Source: a bacterium (GTDB taxonomy: Bacteria > Planctomycetota > J058 > JAJDCP01). From it: a DNA stretch of 10,988 bases. Every line of letters begins with the position of its first letter. Position 1 is the first letter of the stretch. Of the stretch, positions 1 through 7,500 are shown one piece after another. Below the pieces are notes generated by a model that searched no databases, had not been told where the DNA came from, and saw only the letters and a list, made by a program, of their open reading frames with translations. The stretch lies in assembly GCA_030428695.1 (NCBI GenBank), contig JAUIEM010000341.1:1-10988 (forward strand), in the 5' to 3' direction. Position numbers and translations under genes: made by a program.

Positions 1-2
1 TC

Positions 3-2522
3 GGCAAGAACCTCAAGGGCGTGCGCCTGCATCTGTTGCGCGACGGCAACGAGATCGCGGCCAAGACCTCGAAGGGCGGCAAGTCCGCGGTCACCTTCGA
101 GGGCAACGAGATCGTCCACGACGGCAACTACAGCGTCCGCGCCGACCCGATCGCCGGCTGGGAGCTGGTCGAGGACGAGGTCGATGTCGCGGGGTTCGGG
201 ATGCCGACGAACGTCGCGAGCATCGGGACCAAGATGCGCCGCACGGCGGAGGTGGTCATCGAGGTCGACCGCGTCCAGAAGCGCTACAAGTACAAGCTGA
301 CGATGCGCCTGCCGACCACCGACGAGCTCGACTCGCACTTCTTCGAGCACGCCGTGGACACCGACGAGGGCAAGGCCGAGCGCCTGCAGCTGCTCGGCTT
401 CTACAACCGCCCGCTCGACTACGACTTCGACGCCCGGCCCCAGCTGTTCGAGGGGCGCCTGGGGGAATACGTCGCGGAGGACCCGGTCCGCGACAACATC
501 ATCACCCCCTACACGGCGGCCCGCTGCCTCGAGGTCGCGAGCCTGTACTACCGGCGCTTCTACAACCTCGGCGAGGGGGTCGACGTCGCGCCGACCCTGA
601 ACCAGCATGTGCTCGAGCTGCTGGTCCGCACCGCCGAGGACGCCGGGGGCACCCTGCCGGCCGACGGCGCCCACGCGCGCTTCACCATCCCTGGCGGCTA
701 CAACGTGTTCTGGCCGAAGGGCGCGCCGGAGCACGAGGCCGGCCTGTTCGGCTCCGGCGGCGGCGACCGCTTCGCGGCCGAGGCGGCGTTCTGCGCCGCC
801 AACCCGCGCCTCGCGAAGCTGCCGCTGGTCGTCGAGGTCGAGCGCGCGGAGGGCGGCGCCGCCTTCCAGCCCCTCGCCAACGTGCCGGACCCCGACTACG
901 TGCCGGTCCAGGTCGAGCTGTGCCTGGCGAAGCCGGACAAGCTGCCGAAGCAGGGCTTCGTCGCGGCCCCGAAGATGCGGCGCGGCACGCTGCCGGTCTA
1001 CGACGACCAGGGCCAGGTCGAGACGCCGGCGAAGAAGGGCAACAGCGGACCGGACTTCTACTGGGAGCAGCGCGTCCGCACCTACGGCCCGGGCGACCGC
1101 CGCGACCCCGAGGTCGGCAACGTGCACTGGCATCTCGGCGGCAAGCGCGGGATGTACCCGACCAAGGTCACCGCCGACAACGGCCCGCGCTCGGCGCTGT
1201 TCCCGACCGCGGCGGAGTACGGCGCGAGCTACACGGCCCCGACCGCGCCCGACGCGGGCCAGGAGGCGGCCCATCCGAAGAGCGTGTTCACCGAGGCGCA
1301 GCGGGACGGGCGGGCCTTCTTCGTCGTCGCGCCCTCCCGGGTCGGCGGCGACGCGTACAAGCTCAAGGCCTGCATCGGCCCCGCGACCCTGGCCCGCGAC
1401 GGCGACGAGGCCAAGGCCGAGACCCTCAGCGGGACCCTGGTCGTGTGGCGCAACATCCGGGTGCTGCACCATCTGCGGGTGCTGCCGCCGACCTCCCAGG
1501 GCGACCTGGACCCGACCATCATCGCCGACCTGCGGGTCGGGAACTGGACCTGCCACCACAACGCCTACCTCTCCGGGCGCATCTGCATCGACTGCCTGCG
1601 CCGCGAGGAGATCAGCCCGGGGGCCCTCGACTGGGTCGACTTTACGGACCAGGCGAAGGTCGAGTTCGCGAAGGCCTTCTGTGACCTCGAGGTCGATCCG
1701 AGCATCGCGGGCGGGACCTTCGAGAGCATGGCGGACGATGTGATGAAGGAAGCGCTCGATCGCGCCCTGGCGGTCATCCAGGCCGACAAGAGCGTCAACT
1801 GCTTCGACAACACCGCGAACCAGCCGAAGGTCTTCCTCGTCGCGGACGGCAACAGCGCCGACTTCGGCACCCGCAAGGTCTCGACTACCTTCAAACCGGG
1901 CACGGTCAGCCTGTTCGTGCGCGAAGCGAACGGCCAGGAGCGGGACTGGACCTTCCTCGCCCTGCACAACTCCGACGCGAACGCGGTCGGGGTGCCGCCG
2001 AGCATCGACCCGGGTGAGACGACCTACGACCCGGAGACGCAGAAGCTGACGCTGAAGTTCGCCGGTCCGGTCGATCCTGCCTGGCCGATCAAGATCAAGT
2101 CGCCGGACGCGAACCGCAACGCCCAGTCCCACACCCTGTCGCCGGCCAGCGTCAAGCCCGACAAGCGCACGGTCGAGGAGGTGCTGCCGTTCCCGTTGTT
2201 CCCCTCTGCCTCCGTCGTCATCACCGACAAGGAGGTCGGCAAGGACCGCAACGCGAACCTGCTCCCCGACGAGACCACCCTCCACCATCCCCACGAGTAC
2301 GCCGGCGCGATGAACGGCACCACGGGCAAGGTCGAGTTCGCGAAGGTCAGCAAGGTCAACCTGCGCTTCGACCAGCCGCCGGTGCCGGGGGAGGAGTTCA
2401 AGCTCTACGGCAACGGCGGGGCCGCCGACGACGGCAAGCACGTCTTCGGCACCGTGATCGACACCGCGAACCCCGACACCCGGAGTTCGAGAAGCTGCTC
2501 AAGCTCGACAACACCTGGATGA
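3..2522 (+). CDS. Large zinc-protease-type protein, N-terminal part (5' truncated, frameshifted at its 3' end)
   Basis: The frame is open from the first bases, and the GTG at 21 has no ribosome binding site, so the true start lies upstream of the window. Numbering from base 3, the product is soluble, without membrane segments, and rich in short beta-strand-like stretches. Around residues 374-505 it has the pattern GNVHWHLGG, then FFVVAPSRVGGDAYKLKA, then SGTLVVWRNIRV. I recall similar patterns in proteins carrying C-terminal zincin domains near type VI secretion genes, but could not search. A CHH at 517-519 followed by CIDC at 528-531 could bind a metal. DRNANLLPDE at 748-757 resembles a calcium-binding loop. 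The last residues, after about 826, are low-complexity (Ser/Cys/Thr) and look out of frame. The real reading continues in the frame of the following CDS. Coding is very likely; the function is inferred only from the continuation. Confidence 0.85.
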   Translation, partial: GKNLKGVRLHLLRDGNEIAAKTSKGGKSAVTFEGNEIVHDGNYSVRADPIAGWELVEDEVDVAGFGMPTNVASIGTKMRRTAEVVIEVDRVQKRYKYKLTMRLPTTDELDSHFFEHAVDTDEGKAERLQLLGFYNRPLDYDFDARPQLFEGRLGEYVAEDPVRDNIITPYTAARCLEVASLYYRRFYNLGEGVDVAPTLNQHVLELLVRTAEDAGGTLPADGAHARFTIPGGYNVFWPKGAPEHEAGLFGSGGGDRFAAEAAFCAANPRLAKLPLVVEVERAEGGAAFQPLANVPDPDYVPVQVELCLAKPDKLPKQGFVAAPKMRRGTLPVYDDQGQVETPAKKGNSGPDFYWEQRVRTYGPGDRRDPEVGNVHWHLGGKRGMYPTKVTADNGPRSALFPTAAEYGASYTAPTAPDAGQEAAHPKSVFTEAQRDGRAFFVVAPSRVGGDAYKLKACIGPATLARDGDEAKAETLSGTLVVWRNIRVLHHLRVLPPTSQGDLDPTIIADLRVGNWTCHHNAYLSGRICIDCLRREEISPGALDWVDFTDQAKVEFAKAFCDLEVDPSIAGGTFESMADDVMKEALDRALAVIQADKSVNCFDNTANQPKVFLVADGNSADFGTRKVSTTFKPGTVSLFVREANGQERDWTFLALHNSDANAVGVPPSIDPGETTYDPETQKLTLKFAGPVDPAWPIKIKSPDANRNAQSHTLSPASVKPDKRTVEEVLPFPLFPSASVVITDKEVGKDRNANLLPDETTLHHPHEYAGAMNGTTGKVEFAKVSKVNLRFDQPPVPGEEFKLYGNGGAADDGKHVFGTVIDTANPDTRSSRSCSSSTTPG
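2479..2481 (+). other. Probable one-base frameshift in a C run
   Basis: Up to about base 2480 the coding-like frame is the one of the upstream CDS (ending N-P-D-T). From 2480 the coding-like frame is the next one, reading PEFEKLLKLDNTW before the ATG at 2519, with codons ending almost only in G or C. Restoring one C here would join both parts without a break. No slippery heptamer of the X-XXY-YYZ type is present and no ribosome binding site precedes the ATG at 2519. A sequencing or assembly error, or a real inactivating deletion, is therefore more likely than programmed frameshifting or two separate genes. Confidence 0.8.
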
Positions 2523-4012
2523 AGGTCGGCGACCGGGTCGTCGCGAAGACCGACGGCGCGGGCAACTTCGTCCCCGAGAACGGCGAGGTCTTCACCTTCA
2601 AGAACGGCTCGAACGTCAAGGCCGGGCAGCTGTCGACCCTCGAGCTGACCTTCCCCCAGGCCCTGCAGGGGAACGAGGTCATCGTGCTCAAGGGCGGCGG
2701 GGACAACGCCGGCGCCGACCACCTGTTCGAGCACACGGTGCCGGTCCAGGCGGGCGACACCACGGTCCGCTGCGAGCTGCCGAAGCCCGTGATGCGGGGC
2801 AAGGTCACGGTCGAACTGAACGGGAACCTCCTGCTCGAGGACAAGCTGCACTTCCTGCCGAAGGCGGTCGCGACCCCGTACGCGCTGGCGGAGGGCGCGG
2901 TCGACAACGCCGAGGGCACGGTGAAGCTGCGCTTCGTCAACGACCTGCCCGCCGGCACGACGGTCGGGGTGAAGTTCGTCTGTGAGCAGGAGTACTACGA
3001 TCTTCCACATCTGTTCTACCATCCGCAGGCGGACAAGAAGACGCCGTTCCTGTTCAACCTGCACCCGGCCTGGGCGTACAACGAGGCCAAGGACGCCCGC
3101 TTCGGGCCGCTCGGCTTCACCGTGTTGCGCACGCAGCAGATCGCGGTGGCGGCGGGCCAACTCCGGCAGGACCTCGCCCTGCAGTCGTACAGCCGCCGCC
3201 AGGCGTTCCGGGTCAAGCTCGGGGACGACCTCTTGATCTGTCCGAAGGCGGGGTTGTCCGGGGACGCCTCGGCAGCGACCAACTTCCCGTTCCTGCCGGC
3301 GGGCTGGAAGGTCGACGCCAACGGGGGCAAGACCGTCACGATCCAGGCGACGACCGCCTTCCCCGCGGGCAACTTCGACTTGATGTACCAGGCCTGGGAC
3401 GTCGCGGCGCTGCAGCGCACGGCGTGGGGGACGGCGCAGCCCGGGGACGGGCAGCTGAACATGCCGTTCGAGGACGTCCTCGCGATCGGCAAGATCCTGC
3501 CCAGGGTGCTGACCGAGTTCTTCCGCCAGATCCACAAGAACCAGGGCTTCATCCCCGGCCTGATCTTCATCCAGGCGGCGCTGTTCGACACCCTGAGCTG
3601 CGTCTTCCTCAACGGCGCCCAGGTCGGGCTCGCCCAGGGTCCGGGCTCGTTCCTGACCGGCTCGAAGATGTTCGTGCGGCCGAACGGCTACCAGTTCAAC
3701 GAGGAGTCCGAGGACTCGACCCAGTCGGGCAACACCCAGGTGATCGGCATCCACGAGATCTGCCACTCGTTGTACTTCCAGCACGCCCCGAGCGCCGGCG
3801 GAAACTACCCCGAAGACCACGACTTCACCGACAAGTGCCTGATGTCCTACGACAACTCGATGACCGACTTCTGTGGCCAGTGCCTCGCCTTCCTGCGCGG
3901 CATGCCGGCCAAGGGTGATCGCTTCGTCACCGCCCGCAAGCAGGGCGGAGGGGCGGCGGCGGTCGAGTTCGCCGGGGTGGACCACTGGGTCGGCCAGGCC
4001 TGCACGCAATAG
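2519..4012 (+). CDS. Metzincin-like zinc metallopeptidase domain, continuation of the upstream CDS
   Basis: Numbering from the ATG at 2519, H412-E413-I-C-H416-S-L-Y-F-Q-H422 fits HExxHxxxxxH, the zinc site of metzincins. Tyr stands where the family usually has Gly. Twenty residues after the third His comes LMSY with M442, a good Met-turn, followed by FCGQC and LRGM. The EDHDF just before the Met-turn and the Cys pair recall zinc peptidases found beside type VI or contractile injection genes; this is memory, not a search. Residues 1-400 are beta-rich and contain no second recognisable enzyme. There is no signal peptide, as expected for an internal fragment. The ATG overlaps the preceding TGA as ATGA but has no ribosome binding site, and in-frame coding continues upstream of it, so I treat it as the 3' part of one gene. 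Peptidase activity and substrate are unproven. Confidence 0.85.
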   Translation: MKVGDRVVAKTDGAGNFVPENGEVFTFKNGSNVKAGQLSTLELTFPQALQGNEVIVLKGGGDNAGADHLFEHTVPVQAGDTTVRCELPKPVMRGKVTVELNGNLLLEDKLHFLPKAVATPYALAEGAVDNAEGTVKLRFVNDLPAGTTVGVKFVCEQEYYDLPHLFYHPQADKKTPFLFNLHPAWAYNEAKDARFGPLGFTVLRTQQIAVAAGQLRQDLALQSYSRRQAFRVKLGDDLLICPKAGLSGDASAATNFPFLPAGWKVDANGGKTVTIQATTAFPAGNFDLMYQAWDVAALQRTAWGTAQPGDGQLNMPFEDVLAIGKILPRVLTEFFRQIHKNQGFIPGLIFIQAALFDTLSCVFLNGAQVGLAQGPGSFLTGSKMFVRPNGYQFNEESEDSTQSGNTQVIGIHEICHSLYFQHAPSAGGNYPEDHDFTDKCLMSYDNSMTDFCGQCLAFLRGMPAKGDRFVTARKQGGGAAAVEFAGVDHWVGQACTQ

Positions 4013-4017
4013 GGAGG
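4013..4017 (+). promoter_or_regulatory. Ribosome binding site of the FCxEC-repeat gene
   Basis: GGAGG begins directly after the TAG of the zincin gene and lies 4 bases before the ATG at 4022. It fixes that start and suggests co-translation from one mRNA. Confidence 0.75.
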
Positions 4018-4021
4018 GGCG

Positions 4022-4642
4022 ATGAGCGAGGATCTCGGCACGACCATCCGGGTCAACCTCAAGGAGCCCTCGGCGCGCAGCCTGCAGGCCGGCAAGAAGT
4101 ACCGCCTGGTGATCAAGCGCAAGCCGAAGGCCCTGCTGATCTACCTGCGCGACTACGAAGACCGGCCGCTGCCCTCGACCAACTGGCGGCTGGTCGTCGG
4201 CACCGCGGTCCACGAGGGCGTCACCGACGCCGGCGGCGCCCTGTCCCTGCCGCTGCCCGAAGGCGCGGAGATGGGCGAGCTGACCTTCGGCTTCGACAAG
4301 GGGGCCGGTCAGCTGACCCACAAGGTGATGCCGGTGCGCCTCGAGCACCGCTCGGTCGTGCGCCCCCGCCGGGGTCCGTCGCCGCGGGTGCAGGCGCGGC
4401 AGGCCGAGGCCCTGCGCACCGCGGCGGCGACCGGGGTCGCCTTCTGCGAGGAGTGCGCGAAGGCGGAAGAGGGGCCGGAAGGCACCGAGGCCGAGGACCC
4501 GGAGGAGGCGGCGGAAGCGGAAGCGCAGGAAGTCGCCGAGGCCGAGCGCCGCAAGACCGTGCAGAAGGCTCAGGCCCAGGGGCTGCGCAACGCCGCCCAG
4601 GCCGGGATGGCGTTCTGCGCGGAGTGTGACAAGGCGGGCTGA
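4022..4642 (+). CDS. Small beta-domain protein with twin FCxEC motifs, partner of the zincin
   Basis: This 206-aa protein has no signal peptide and no membrane segment. Residues 38-92 look like a small beta domain: DYEDRPLPSTNWRLVV, a Gly-rich turn, then VTDAGGALSLPLPEGAE. That pattern (a short peptide-like strand, 'TDAdG', then 'P') is one I associate with accessory domains in type VI or phage-tail-like loci. The C-terminal half carries two related 27-residue units at 123-149 and 180-206, each ending in AxxGxAFCxECxKA, with 16 of 27 positions identical by eye. They are joined by an acidic, Ala/Glu-rich, probably helical linker. Four Cys in two CxxC pairs suggest metal binding or disulfide exchange. 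The gene follows the zincin by 9 bases, so it is probably its adaptor, chaperone, inhibitor or co-cargo. I do not recognise a named family. Confidence 0.85.
   Translation: MSEDLGTTIRVNLKEPSARSLQAGKKYRLVIKRKPKALLIYLRDYEDRPLPSTNWRLVVGTAVHEGVTDAGGALSLPLPEGAEMGELTFGFDKGAGQLTHKVMPVRLEHRSVVRPRRGPSPRVQARQAEALRTAAATGVAFCEECAKAEEGPEGTEAEDPEEAAEAEAQEVAEAERRKTVQKAQAQGLRNAAQAGMAFCAECDKAG
4388..4468 (+). repeat. Coding repeat, copy 1 of the FCxEC unit
   Basis: Encodes residues 123-149 of the small partner protein, ending in AFCEECAKAE. It pairs with copy 2 about 170 bases downstream and is conserved at the protein level more than at the DNA level. Confidence 0.75.
4559..4639 (+). repeat. Coding repeat, copy 2 of the FCxEC unit
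   Basis: Encodes residues 180-206, the very C-terminus of the partner protein, ending in AFCAECDKAG. It shares 16 of 27 residues with copy 1, including both Cys and the LR, AA, G and F positions. Confidence 0.75.
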
Positions 4643-4936
4643 GCGGGCTGTATTCGGGCGGCGAGCGACGCACAGCGTGTGGGCGTCGAGCGCGCCGCAG
4701 CCGCTGCTCTCGACCAGCAGGCTCGTCGAGGCGGCCGCTGCGATGCCGCCGAGCCGGCGGAAGGGGGCCAGGGTCGCCGCCCGGACGCCGGGGTCGCCCA
4801 GCGCGGTGCGCTTGATCACCCAGGGGTCGTCCTCGAGCCGTCACGCGCCACGCGTGGTCGGAGCTTTCGACGGGGTCCTCGAGCCGGGAACCGGAGGACC
4901 GGAGGGCGTGTTCATCGGGGCAGCAAAGCAGCGCGC
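4643..4936. other. Convergent intergenic gap, no confident gene
   Basis: This stretch lies between the stop of the partner gene (+) and the stop of the Mur ligase (-). I see no tRNA T-arm, no hairpin followed by a T tract, and no ORF with a ribosome binding site. A 12-base direct repeat (GTCCTCGAGCCG) occurs at 4829-4840 and 4875-4886. On the - strand, roughly 4660-4840 has one frame with codons ending almost only in G/C (DDPWVIKRTALGDPG...). That frame has only a GTG start and then runs into the partner gene, so a gene relic or plain composition bias are both possible. Confidence 0.5.
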
Positions 4937-6364
4937 TCAGGGCGGGCTCTCCGCGTCTCCCGCGAGCGCCGGCAGCACCGGGCCGATGCGGAAATCGTAG
5001 AGCGGCGCGAGCGCCTCGGCGGGGACCGCGGCGAGCGGCGTGGAGAGGAAGGGGCAGGCCGCGCACTCGATGACCGCCCGGCACTCATCGAGCCGGCAGG
5101 GCGAGGGCCGGCCCTGCAAGGCCCGCGTCAACCGCTCGAGCTTGAGGAAGGCGCGCGCCTTGACCAGCACGAGGTCCCCCGGGCCGAGCCGCGGCCCGAG
5201 CCGCGCGGCGACCTCGGAGAGGTCGGCGCAGGGCACGCAGCGCCCCGCTTCGCCCGCCGGATACCCGGCCCGGTACGCCGCCGCCATGCCCCGCAGCACA
5301 TAGCTGGTGTCGGCGAGCGCCGCCATCCGCCGGCCGAAGCGGGCGGCGACGGCGGCCTGCCGCGCCGGGGCGACGTAGCGCAGGTCGGCCATCACGATGA
5401 AGCGCCGCGCCGCCGGCAAGGTCGCGAACACGTCGAAGCCGGCGTCGATCGCCTCCTCGGAGGCCTTGTAGTCGTCCCGCAGTGCCCAGGCGCCCCGCAC
5501 CAGGGGCAGCGGCTCGAGGCGGCCCGGGGTCGGCGGCAGCGTCGCGAGGGCCGCGACGATCCGCGCGGGCGGCAGGCCCTCGGCCGCGGCGACGGCGGCC
5601 GCGGCGAGCAGCGGGTAGAGCATCACTCGCCCGACCAGCCGCGTCCGGGCCGGATGGCGCCGGCCTCCGAGGTGCAGCGCGAAGCGCAGCCCGTCCAGCC
5701 CGCGGCAGCGCACGTCGGTGGCGCGCACCGCGCAGTGCGCAGAGAGGCCGAAGAGCACCGTGCGGGCGCGGGTCGCGCCGGCCATCGCGCGGACCTCCGG
5801 GTCGTCGCCGTTCAGCACCGCCAGCCCGGCTTCCCCGAGGGCCCGCACGAGCAGCGCCTTCTCGGCGCGGTGCTCCGCGAGGTCCGCGAAGGCGGCGCGA
5901 TGGTCGCTGGCGAGGTTGGTGACGACGGCGATGTCGGGACGCAGGAGCCGGGCGATGCGCGCCATCTGGCCGGGGCGCTCGATGCCGGCCTCGAACACCC
6001 GGTGTCTCCGCCACGGCGGGGTGCGCCACAGCTCGTTGGCGATGAAGCCCGCGTTGTTGTAGTTGCGCGGGTCCGGGGGCAGCCCGAGGACCGCCTCGAT
6101 CGCGCGCCGGGTGGTGGTCTTCCCCGCGGAGCCGGTCACCGCGATGACCCGCAGCCCGCGCAGAGGCCCGCGGCGCAGGGCGGGGGCGAGGCGCTGGAGC
6201 CCGCCGCGCAGGCGCCACCATAGCCGGCGCCACCGGGGCGGGGAGGCGCCGGTCAACGGAGCGGGCCGGGGGGTGGCGGTGCTTTTCCGGCAGCCCTCGT
6301 ACGGGAGCTGGTCGACGTCACGATGGTGGGCACCCTTCGGCGCGCGTCCAGGGCTCGCTTCCAC
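4937..6364 (-). CDS. MurF-like Mur ligase family protein with a C-terminal cysteine cluster
   Basis: This is an ATP-dependent amide ligase of the Mur family. Numbering from the GTG at 6364, the P-loop is TGSAGKTTT (78-85 region) and is followed by NYNNAGFIANELW (101-113). Then come E125-x-G in the central domain, TNLASDH (149-155) and K169, at the usual place of the carbamylated Lys. TPGRLE (279-284), DDYKASEEAID (297-307, like DDSYNAN of MurF) and GDLVLVKARAFLKLE (396-410) complete the pattern. Residues 423-437 add a four-Cys motif (C-x4-C-x5-C-x2-C) not expected in MurF. The substrate is not deducible; peptidoglycan MurF proper, or a ligase for another peptide or polymer, are both open. The start is uncertain: residues 1-36 have weaker codon bias, and a TTG at 6256 could be the true start, though neither has a good ribosome binding site. 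It is the last gene of a - strand operon. Confidence 0.88.
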   Translation of the reverse strand: MEASPGRAPKGAHHRDVDQLPYEGCRKSTATPRPAPLTGASPPRWRRLWWRLRGGLQRLAPALRRGPLRGLRVIAVTGSAGKTTTRRAIEAVLGLPPDPRNYNNAGFIANELWRTPPWRRHRVFEAGIERPGQMARIARLLRPDIAVVTNLASDHRAAFADLAEHRAEKALLVRALGEAGLAVLNGDDPEVRAMAGATRARTVLFGLSAHCAVRATDVRCRGLDGLRFALHLGGRRHPARTRLVGRVMLYPLLAAAAVAAAEGLPPARIVAALATLPPTPGRLEPLPLVRGAWALRDDYKASEEAIDAGFDVFATLPAARRFIVMADLRYVAPARQAAVAARFGRRMAALADTSYVLRGMAAAYRAGYPAGEAGRCVPCADLSEVAARLGPRLGPGDLVLVKARAFLKLERLTRALQGRPSPCRLDECRAVIECAACPFLSTPLAAVPAEALAPLYDFRIGPVLPALAGDAESPP

Positions 6365-6409
6365 AGGCCCATGCGCGCGCTCCGGGAGTCGTAGGGATGA
6401 GAAAGAACC

Positions 6410-7495
6410 TCAGCCGAGCAGCCGCTCGACCCCGAAGCTACCGACCACCTCCGGCGTGCGCAGGCTCTCGACCACCAGCCGCCCGACGGCCGGGCTGCAG
6501 GTCACGCCGTGGCCGCCGAGGGCGGCGGCCCAGACGAAGCCCTCGAGACGAGGATCCGGGCCGAGCACGAAGGAGCGGTCGGCGGCGAAGGTGCGCAGCC
6601 CCGCCCAGCTGCGGCGGATCGCGCGCGAGGCGAGGGAGGGCACCGCGCGCTCGAGCTTCTCGGCGAGCAGCAGCTCGACGTCCGGGTCGACCTCCGGTGT
6701 ACCGGGCGGGCGGGCGTCCTCGTCGCAGCAGCACAGCAAGAGGCCGCCGCTCTCCGGCCGGAAGTAGTAGCCGGCGCTGACATCCCACACGTAGGGTGCG
6801 TCCGGGTCGACCTCCGCATCGAGCTCGGTGACGTAGAGGTGCCGGCGCAGGGGCTGCAGCGGGGTCTCGAGGCCGGCCCGGGCGGCGACCGGCGAGGCCC
6901 AGGGCCCGGCAGCGTCGACCACCGTCGCCGCGGGCAGGAAGCCGTCGTCGCTCTCGACGCCGAGCACCCGGCCGGCCTCGCGCACGATGTCGCGGACCGC
7001 GCAGCCGGTCTTCTGCTCCAGGCCCGCCTCCCGCGCCCCGCGCAGGAAACCTTCGAGCAGGCCGGCGACGTCGACCACGCCGTCCCCGGGGGTGTGGATC
7101 GCGCCGGCGAAGCGCGCTCCCTCCAGGGCGGGCACCCGCGCGATCGCCTCGCGCGGAGTGAGCGGCCGGCAGGCGATGCCGAGCCGGGCCGAGCGTGCGG
7201 CCTCGGCCTGCAGGGCCGGCCAGTCGTGGGCGTCGGCGAGGAACAGCGAGCCCGTCCGCCGGACCTCGACCGGGAAGGGGGGCTGGTGCAGGAAGCGCGC
7301 GCCTTCCCGGCACAGGGCGGCGAGAACGTCGCAGGGCACGCTTGCGCGCAGCATCGCGGCGTTGCGTCCGGAGGAGTGGGTGCCGCACAGGGGCTCCCGC
7401 TCGAACAGCGTGACCGGTCCGCGGCCTTCCCGGGTCAGGAACCAGGCGACCGCGGCGCCCGCCAGGCCGCCTCCGATGATCGCGGTGTGCTGCAT
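6410..7495 (-). CDS. FAD-dependent oxidoreductase, DAO family (D-arginine/D-amino-acid dehydrogenase-like)
   Basis: The 361-aa length is normal for the family. The dinucleotide fold is IIGGGLAG (6-13), with E32 at the end of the second strand binding the adenosine ribose. GTHSSGRNAA (38-47) corresponds to the His and following loop beside the flavin in Pseudomonas D-arginine dehydrogenase (GYHSTGRSAA). VVDAAGPWA (192-200), GYYFRP (242-247), SWAGLRTF (296-303) and ALGGHG (325-330) also match that enzyme, including the Tyr and Arg that hold the substrate carboxylate. Oxidation of a D-amino acid or another secondary or primary amine to an imine is therefore likely; the exact substrate is inferred. 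An odd CCC run sits at 255-257. The ATG has a good ribosome binding site, and the gene starts 35 bases after the methyltransferase stop. The related annotations glycine oxidase or sarcosine oxidase-like are possible. Confidence 0.92.
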   Translation of the reverse strand: MQHTAIIGGGLAGAAVAWFLTREGRGPVTLFEREPLCGTHSSGRNAAMLRASVPCDVLAALCREGARFLHQPPFPVEVRRTGSLFLADAHDWPALQAEAARSARLGIACRPLTPREAIARVPALEGARFAGAIHTPGDGVVDVAGLLEGFLRGAREAGLEQKTGCAVRDIVREAGRVLGVESDDGFLPAATVVDAAGPWASPVAARAGLETPLQPLRRHLYVTELDAEVDPDAPYVWDVSAGYYFRPESGGLLLCCCDEDARPPGTPEVDPDVELLLAEKLERAVPSLASRAIRRSWAGLRTFAADRSFVLGPDPRLEGFVWAAALGGHGVTCSPAVGRLVVESLRTPEVVGSFGVERLLG

Positions 7496-7500
7496 CGACG

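Noticed and set aside
2475..2522. Programmed -1 frameshifting in the zincin gene
   Set aside because: No slippery heptamer is present at the transition and no strong downstream stem is obvious; loss of one C is simpler.
2405..4819. Long open frame on the - strand across the zincin and partner genes (804 codons)
   Set aside because: It is antisense to genes with clear motifs. Its product is low in hydrophobic core patterns and rich in Arg/Leu/Gly, as expected for the shadow frame of GC-rich coding sequence.
4679..6223. Long open frame on the + strand across the Mur ligase
   Set aside because: It is antisense to the Mur ligase with its P-loop and family motifs. The product is Arg/Gly/Ala-rich without domains, and its start lacks a ribosome binding site.
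6275..6392. A 39-codon ORF (MGLWKRAL...) on the - strand ahead of the Mur ligase, ending in TTGA over the possible TTG start
   Set aside because: There is no ribosome binding site close to its ATG, its tail is low complexity (PPPPG), and it overlaps the alternative N-terminus of the Mur ligase. The overlap with the TTG is probably chance.
6679..6816. 18-base exact direct repeat (6679-6696 and 6799-6816) inside the FAD oxidoreductase
   Set aside because: Both copies encode EVDPD within normal coding sequence 40 codons apart; codon bias and a common acidic motif explain it better than a mobile or regulatory repeat.
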